From positions 162,304-226,303 of the forward strand of contig JAHLJZ010000036.1 in the NCBI GenBank assembly GCA_025602915.1: 64,000 nt of DNA, in the 5' to 3' direction. Positions 57,985 through 64,000 of the stretch are shown piece by piece. The translations under genes and the position numbers were made by a program. The notes beneath the pieces are model-generated. The model made no database searches. It was not told where the DNA came from and worked only from the letters and a program-made list of their open reading frames with translations. The stretch's first letter is position 1. Each line of letters begins with the position of its first letter. The stretch is from Paraphysoderma sedebokerense (Eukaryota; Blastocladiomycota; Physodermatomycetes; Physodermatales; Physodermataceae).

Positions 57985-58068
57985 TCCATTATGGTCTAGT
58001 GGCTAGGATTCCGCGCTTTCATCTACAGGAAGGTCCGCGGCGGCCGGGGTTCGATTCCCCGTAATGGA
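57985..58068 (+). tRNA. tRNA-Glu (UUC) with 13-nt intron
   Basis: Acceptor stem TCCATTA/TAATGGA, D arm, and T loop GTTCGATTC are intact. The anticodon stem is CCGCG/CGCGG. The anticodon TTC is followed by A37 and then an insert at 58022-58034 (TCTACAGGAAGGT), the canonical 37/38 intron position. Removal gives the normal loop CTTTCAC and a 71-nt tRNA. Confidence 0.93.
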
Positions 58069-59552
58069 ATTCTTTTTCGCAACAGTTGGAAAAATTCTTA
58101 CATCTGCTTTTATTTCACAATTTGTACATGTATATAGAATTAAAATCTTAATAAATACAGCATTACAACGACACATTCATATATTCTTCATTATTCGGAG
58201 CAGAATATAGTCTGACAATTACAATGAATAATAAAACAAACTTCACTTAATCTTTTGCTGAAGTACTGAGTACTGAGTAGATTTAAATAAGGATGAGTTG
58301 GTGAAGTATTTAGCCATGGTTAGGAGAATTACATGAGTAAACATAATGTTTTAGCTGTAGATTACATGAAGATTATATAATAAGATTATTGGTTCCTATT
58401 TTCAGTAATCTTTGCTTCGATAAATAGCTAATCTGGAATTACTGAACCTCGGAAATAATAATCTTATGAACTTCACGTGTATTATTCCGGTTTCAACTTA
58501 TAAATCCATCTGTGCTTGTGTACAGAGGAATACTCTTCTCCACCAGGAGGTCTCATAAGTCCTAACACAATTATTCTCGTTTTTAGAGGGAAAAAAAAAG
58601 GTAGTCCCTTCAATAAACTGTCTATCCTACTTAATAGCGGAATTCGGTTTGAATGGAGGACAGTTGCCACAAATTAACAACAATGTATTTGCAAATTTGC
58701 GAATAAAAATTTGCAAAATTTAACCAAGCGCAATTACGTACACTGAAATTTTTTTTGTTCACAGCAACATAGGCTAGCTATAGAACACTAAACTCTTGCC
58801 AAGGAGAGTGACGAGAATAATTGTGTCAGACTTATGAGTTATGAAGATCTTTGCGGAGAAGACTATTCCCCAACAGTCTGCACACAAGCACTGATGGATT
58901 TGTATATAGTAAAGAAACATCACTCTAATCTATAGACTGTTAATCAACAAGCTTTTGTCAAAACAAGGGAAAGCTGAAATCAAGGACTAATATAAGCTAC
59001 ATCTAAAACTCATCTTGTTACAAGTGTAAAACCTCCCAAATATGGTTGCTTATTGCATTCACTTTAAAAGTATCAGTGAAGGCGTATATAACACTGTGTA
59101 CTTGGTGCTATGTCAGTTGTATATTGGTTCTCTATATGTAATACAGTAGTCAACACTGCATGTGTCTATAATGTACTATCTAGCCTGCGTACTGTATATG
59201 GCTATAATTTTCCGTTCAATGTTCTTAATAGGATAAGGGCTCAGCGGTGCGTAGAGAGAAAACTGGAAAAGTATTTGAGCAATTTCTATAAACATTGTGT
59301 TCTATGTGATATCACGGTCAAACGTACGGCCGGGACGGAATAAACTAAGAAATATTTATACGAATACTTTTTGTGTTCCTCTATCATGGAGATATCTAGA
59401 ACGTAAGAACGTAGAAAAGTATCAATTTTTTTAGCGTATAAAATGCCAAGACAATTATTGATACGAAATATTCCCTCTCTAAAATGCACAAAATATTTAT
59501 ATACAGTTTTGATAAAAATAATCATCATGACAGATCTATAAACGGTGTATAT
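58069..59552. other. 1.5-kb intergenic region, no gene seen
   Basis: AT-rich on both strands with only short open frames; nothing recognised. Confidence 0.45.
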
Positions 59553-60958
59553 TTATGGCACCAGTTCAAAGGTGGTTCGTTCATCTTCAGCACAATAATC
59601 CCAAATGTTCAATTGCGTCATTCGTACAGGCATCGATGTTCCCACAGGAACCAGACATTGGCCACTTTTGAGATGAAAGAGATTTCTGTCTAATCTGTAT
59701 TGAAATGGCAAGTATTCTAAATCACAACCACTCCAAAAATGAAATCTGATACCACGAACGATCCGTCCAGAATGCGGGTGCAGGCATTTTCCGCTCGTGA
59801 TGTGGCGAATTGCTCCGCTGTCAGTGAATTCGAACTTTACGTAGTCATCGTCGCATCCTTCCCAAAGGTGTGCTATGGTACCATCGGGGACAGGGTTGTC
59901 GCCGGTTTTGGGATGGATGCATAAGCCAGTCTTTACGTTTTTAATGGCGAAATTTGATGGAATGAATCCTGCAAATTTGAGGTCCGGAGTCGACGGTTCT
60001 CGACCTCTCATTAAATTGATCATTACTCTTGTCAAGGTTTCAATGGTTGGTTGGATAAGTTCACTCGGCTTGGGCCTGATAAATGTTGTATATTGTCGCC
60101 ATGCTTCCTCGTAATTTCCAACTAGAGCTGCTTGCAGACAGCGGTTAAAATGTTGCGAAAGCCACCCCTGTGCCATCGATGTAGATGTGAGGAGAAACTT
60201 GAGTAGCGATGACAAATATAACGTCGCAATACCACAAACAACGTTTTGTGTTAACCTGTGCTGGAAGATGGCTTAACAGTCCCAATAAATCGGAGCAGAA
60301 GTCAGGTCACGTCATTCTCGATGACTGTCTCGTGAGGTGTAATCAACTCACCAGTCTGTACCGCAGCGTAGCAGCCGGATTCAATGGCCAAACTTGAAAA
60401 GAAGCTTGTGAAATGGCCAAGACCTAATAGTTATAGGGCACCGAAGTCAATAATTAGCAATGAAATAGGTCAGTTAATTTAAATCAAGATCAATTAATCA
60501 CATACAGTGATCGAGATTCCCTTCATTAATGTTTTGCTCAGAGCATTGCGAAAGCGTTTCTGCGTACGCGGCGACCTTTTTTGATTAGTCCCAAAAACTC
60601 GATAATCCGTGGAAACGTGTTAACCATCTGCGATGCTACCGTCGCCATTGCGGCGAAACGTCGAGTCCGATCTGGAAGTAAGAGTAACCTTCTTCGTAAT
60701 TCATCTCTCCCAGGATTATCGGATCGACCTATGCGATACAATAATGAATTTGTTATACAAAACATATACAGAGAGGGACTAGGAATGAATGGATATCTAA
60801 CCTTGTACAATTTCTCTAATTTCAATGTCCAATCGCGCCAAAAATGCGTTGGCATCATTCGGCGATAAAACCACCGGGTCAACTCTCACTACATTTCCCT
60901 TAACAGTGGCAAGCATCAGCACAAAATAAAACGTGAATAAAGCGATTTTGAATTGCAT
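59553..60958 (-). CDS. secreted protein with C-terminal ricin-B-like beta-trefoil lectin domain
   Basis: Exons 60958-60802, 60728-60568, 60423-60352 and 60260-59553 give 365 residues. Signal peptide: FKIALFTFYFVLMLATVKG. A helical N-terminal region of unknown family follows. From about residue 230, repeated beta-trefoil units are seen: TGLCIHPKTGDNPVPDGTIA, LWEGCDDDYVKFEF, SGKCLHPHSG, FHFWSGCDLEYLPF, and SGQCLVPVG with IWDYC. These Cys-containing G-C-HP and GCD motifs resemble ricin-B-type sugar-binding repeats of extracellular proteins. The third exon is open in two frames: the model here uses donor CGC|GTACGC so all phases agree; a donor at GTCGCC would give a different 24-residue segment but then breaks the next join. 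The lectin domain is solid, the middle less so. Confidence 0.68.
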
Positions 60959-61695
60959 AGTTATCAGTTTCCGGGTTTTGTAGTGTCTAACCACTGTCGC
61001 GGTCGACGGATTTTATGTATGATCACGGTTCGATGCAGAACCGCCACATATACTGACTAATTATTAAATTCTATTGTTTGGAATTACGAGAACTTCTATT
61101 GCAACTCAATATATCAATCGGCATTTCACTGAAAGCGGGACCTGGTGGGACCCAATTGGAATTCGTCAACGAAATTCAAAACCGAATGAATTCTGCCTAC
61201 GCATCACAAGGGTGCGGTGCCGCTGGCTTCATTGGAAGGTTATCGATTGAATAATATTGTGTATGCGGTCTCAACCTTTGTGATTTTTGACAGAGAAAAA
61301 ACAGGGTCAAACTACTGTAGCATGATCTCTGTTTAGATGCGATTTATCCAATTATCAAGCCATTCTGAACCATTTCATGATTGTCTTCCTCCGATTATAG
61401 GTTAGCCCTTATAATCAATATATAGATAGTTGATCATATTATTGACTATAAATTGAAATAATTACATGCACAGAGTTTAGTATGCAGCAATCGGTGTCCT
61501 TCTATGCACTAATTTGTTTAAAAATATTAACCTGCAGTTATTTGATTGTAGTGTGGCCTGCTATCTATAATCTGATAAGATACTAATATATTTTACCAGA
61601 AAACAGATACATAAATCGTAGAACAAACAAGAACATCAAACGAGGTATAAGAGTCAAAGTTTTTTCAGTTTTTCTGATACGTAGACGTACATCAA
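60959..61695. other. intergenic, no gene seen
   Basis: Upstream of the lectin gene; nothing recognised. Confidence 0.5.
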
Positions 61696-62061
61696 TCAAG
61701 CTTCGCGTAATTTCCCTCCCCTCCAAGAACCGTCGCCGAGATTCGAGATACCATACGACGATGTCCATCCAACTGCTCCTGCTTTTTGCAGTGTCGTTCC
61801 TGTTGTTCTTCCACCTACTCCTGTTCCTCCAGCTCCTCTTCCGGTGCCCCCTCCACCACCTCTACCTTGTCTCTTATTAAGACGCATATCACTCTGAACG
61901 CTATTCGCAGAACCATCAAACTCCTCAAAATCAATTGCAATGACATCTTCGTGGTCATCCTGAACAGATACCGCAACGTCCAATCCAACAGGAGCGGCAT
62001 GTGTCAATGCCAGTTGGGCAAGGAAGAGAGCGACGAAGAGGAATTTGATATTGAATTTCAT
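61696..62061 (-). CDS. small secreted Gly-rich protein with Kex2-type site
   Basis: Single-exon frame of 121 residues. Signal peptide: MKFNIKFLFVALFLAQLALT, with cleavage before or near HAAPVG. An acidic propeptide-like segment follows (DDHEDVIAIDFEEFDG), then the dibasic LNKRQ, a typical Kex2 cleavage context, and a Gly-rich basic part (QGRGGGGGTGRGAGG) ending WRGGKLREA. No cysteines. The order signal, acidic pro-region, KR, basic mature part is that of a processed secreted peptide. Function unknown; the other small secreted protein at 29.2 kb shares the post-signal AAP start. Confidence 0.65.
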   Translation of the reverse strand: MKFNIKFLFVALFLAQLALTHAAPVGLDVAVSVQDDHEDVIAIDFEEFDGSANSVQSDMRLNKRQGRGGGGGTGRGAGGTGVGGRTTGTTLQKAGAVGWTSSYGISNLGDGSWRGGKLREA

Positions 62062-63268
62062 TTTGGTTGGTATATTGTAGCAGCAATCGTATTGATGTTA
62101 ATTTGAACTTGCTCAATTTCGCAACAGGAAGAGTGTCAACTTTATATGCGCTTTCTGCGGCCGTAAACCGTTTGATCACATGGTCTTGACTATGATACAA
62201 GACGTCAGTCAAGCGCAATAAGTTTTCTAGATAGGAGGAATTGAAGTTGATGGCCAATAGCATAATAATGAATGTTTCATTCGCTGTCAACGTCAGTGAT
62301 CAATCGTATTAGAATGTTCTGGAGAAAAGTTTAATTGAAGTCGAAGGCCAATTGCAAAAAATGGAAGTTTCTCGTGTCATGATCGAGGAAGCTTTTTTAC
62401 TGAGTCGAACGAGGGAATCAGAGAATGCCGCTGATTCGCGAGACGGATGACTCGCACAGTCCTGCTGATCTGGATCCAATAGCAGGCAACCGTGTTTTTG
62501 TGAGTGCTAGACTAACCTAGCCCATTCCCAATCTGGCCATTGTAAATTCAGTCAATGAGGGGAATATTTGCGTTGTTGAGCCGCGGCCATCTCAATCCGG
62601 CTATGGATGATCAATGTTTTGATTTTGAGTAGTAGTAGAAGCGCAAGAAAGACAGAAGGGTAAGAAAAAAGTAAAGACAATCCCTAATTGACAAAATAAT
62701 GAAATCATGAAATAAAAAATGAACTTTGTATTTAAAATGTGTATTGACTACTGAGTAATACCTTGTATCCATGAGCTCTTACAAATAGCGACAGTTATCA
62801 AGAAATACATGCAATATTACAGAAATACCCAGCAGACTATCCAAGGTGAGGTATCCAGATTTCAGTCAATTGTAGAAAATCAATTCCAGTTTTTTACAGT
62901 TCCCCAGACGAATTGGGGTTAATATAACTGGTTCAATTTTCAACAGTTGACCAAGTCGAGCATTTTTCCTAGCTCGCAAAATGGAAAGACTCGCGAATCG
63001 CGACGCCCCGTCCAAATTAGATTCCTTCAATCAGGACTTACCGATTAATCATTTTAATTAATGATCCCACCTTTTTAAATGACGCCGCCGAAATTTAACT
63101 TCCACTTCCGCACAGCTCAGCATACTTTGTTGTCTCAATTTGAATTTGCTTTTTAATCCCTTGCTTTTTAAATTCCAAAGAAGAATGGTGGACGACGGCA
63201 TGTGTGTCATCTTCGGTCCTTCTTAATGAGTTACCATAAAAGTTCGGTACCCAATTCATTTCATTCGA
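62062..63268. other. intergenic, no gene seen
   Basis: 1.2 kb with no coding sequence that I can support. It borders retroelement debris and may include unrecognised decayed element sequence. Confidence 0.4.
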
Positions 63269-63373
63269 CTGTTACTACGTAAACTTGGCAAGACTACGAT
63301 GTTTACGAAATTAGACCTCAAGTCAGCTTATCATTTAGTTCGCATTGCCAAAGGTCACGTTGAACATGATTAA
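63269..63373 (+). mobile_element. Ty3/gypsy reverse transcriptase remnant
   Basis: A 34-codon open stretch contains [20 protein letters not shown] followed by IAKGH, matching the gypsy RT block that carries the LDLxSAYHxxRI motif. It breaks off into a stop codon right after this block, so it is a fragment, not a gene. Confidence 0.75.
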
Positions 63374-63374
63374 C

Positions 63375-63482
63375 AAATTCGGAGAGGAATTGCATCCAAC
63401 GGGCATGGCGCCGTGAAAAGCGGCCAGAATTCAAATAGTTCAAAAGCATGATTGGGAGCAACTCTTTATCATATGTTGCATA
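63375..63482 (-). mobile_element. Ty3/gypsy RNase H remnant (minus strand)
   Basis: On the minus strand the residues FYATYDKELLPI and HARWMQFLSEF match the RNase H end of gypsy pol (pattern YxTxDKELLAI and RWxxFLxEF). It abuts the plus-strand RT fragment head to head, so the two pieces were rearranged. Confidence 0.65.
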
Positions 63483-63649
63483 AAAAGAGCAAGTTCGATA
63501 TAGAATAAATAAGTCAACTATGCTACTTATGATAGAGGGTTTGCTCTCTCTCATTGAATGGTTTTGAACAATTTCGCCATTAGTTGTTTGAATCACCGCA
63601 TCAAGTGGTAGTGTTTTCCGATTACCTGAATCCTTAACATTTCTTATCA

Positions 63650-63700
63650 CGACACCATATCCGTTGGATGCAATTTCTCTCCGAATTCGATTTTATTCTC
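63650..63700 (+). mobile_element. second RNase H remnant (plus strand)
   Basis: RHHIRWMQFLSEFDFIL followed by a stop repeats the RNase H block found inverted at 63375-63407. The two copies form an inverted pair about 245 nt apart. Confidence 0.6.
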
Positions 63701-63756
63701 TAAAATCGCCCCGGGGAGCGATAACTAATATCTGAAACTCTTTCCCCGCTCCTTTT

Positions 63757-64000
63757 GAACAAAATTTATAAGCTATTTTCATGACAACCCGATTTATATG
63801 ATATCATGGAAAAGGAATAAATAAATGAAACTGATCAAATGAATTACGTATTGATGAACAAAAATTATAAGCTATTTTCATGACAACCCGATTTATATGA
63901 TATCATGGAAATGGAATAAATAAATGAAACTGATCAAATGAATTACGTATTGATGAACAAAAATTATAAGCTATTTTCATGACAACCCGATTTATATGAT
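63757..64000. repeat. 99-bp tandem repeat, running off right edge
   Basis: Units start at 63757, 63856 and 63955, each beginning GAACAAAA. Two complete units and 46 nt of a third are in the window. I see two substitutions between the first and second units (T/A just after the start, and GGAAAAGG versus GGAAATGG). The unit is AT-rich with no open frame of note. Confidence 0.95.

Noticed and set aside
1-64000. CRISPR arrays, bacterial operons, rRNA genes
   Set aside because: None present: no regularly spaced direct repeats with spacers, no Shine-Dalgarno-linked gene runs, no rRNA sequence recognised. The only tandem array is the 99-bp repeat at the right edge.

Overview
The window is nuclear DNA from an intron-dense, moderately AT-rich fungus. 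Almost every gene is cut by short GT-AG introns, mostly 55-110 nt; I modelled about 140 of them by requiring phase-consistent joins that restore family motifs. The contents point to an early-diverging (zoosporic or basal) fungus rather than Dikarya. There is a U11-48K homolog of the minor spliceosome, two large FtsX-like permeases, and a rich set of small exons. There are also typically fungal genes: a WOPR regulator, URC4/DUF1688, isocitrate lyase, a septin, and a Kre9-like GPI protein. No gene here fixes the phylum. All gene models come from reading the sequence only; no search or RNA evidence was used.

Layout. 0-4.5 kb: the N-terminal half of an FtsX-like permease running off the left edge, a small heat shock protein with a signal peptide, and an unknown membrane protein, all on the minus strand. 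4.8-13.2 kb: the SSU-processome helicase ECM16/DHX37 (+) and SSU-processome factor NOC4 (-), converging on an inverted pair of identical tRNA-Leu(UAA) genes. 13.3-19 kb: mitoribosomal mL50 (+), a septin (+) and mitoribosomal mS29/DAP3 (-). 19.4-23.5 kb: a WOPR-domain transcription factor (-) and isobutyryl-CoA dehydrogenase ACAD8 (+), divergent. 23.9-26.1 kb: a GPI-anchored surface protein whose stalk is encoded by eleven consecutive micro-exons of 18 or 15 nt. 27-37.5 kb: a DHHC-type palmitoyltransferase with a 7-nt exon carrying its catalytic core, a small secreted protein, a complete FtsX-like permease, an unknown small membrane protein and FIP1, all minus.

38-42.4 kb: condensin subunit CAP-G/YCG1 in 23 exons (+). 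42.8-45.3 kb: an anamorsin/Dre2 N-terminal domain joined in frame to a four-helix membrane protein, with no Dre2 iron-sulfur domain (-). 45.7-57.3 kb: URC4 (-), SNRNP48/U11-48K (+), ATP synthase OSCP (-), an IEC1-like zinc-finger protein (+), isocitrate lyase (+) and ELL (-). Several of these pairs share divergent promoters of about 150-260 bp. 58 kb: an intron-containing tRNA-Glu(UUC). 59.5-62 kb: a secreted ricin-B-like lectin protein and a small secreted Gly-rich protein. 63.2-64 kb: rearranged Ty3/gypsy pol remnants and a 99-bp tandem repeat that runs off the right edge.

Functional themes: ribosome biogenesis and mitochondrial function dominate the left third (ECM16, NOC4, mL50, mS29, ACAD8). 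RNA processing and transcription recur on the right (FIP1, SNRNP48, IEC1, ELL). The most unusual features are the micro-exon array at 24.0-25.2 kb, the 7-nt exon at 27.77 kb, the Dre2/membrane fusion at 42.8-45.3 kb, and the implied minor spliceosome.
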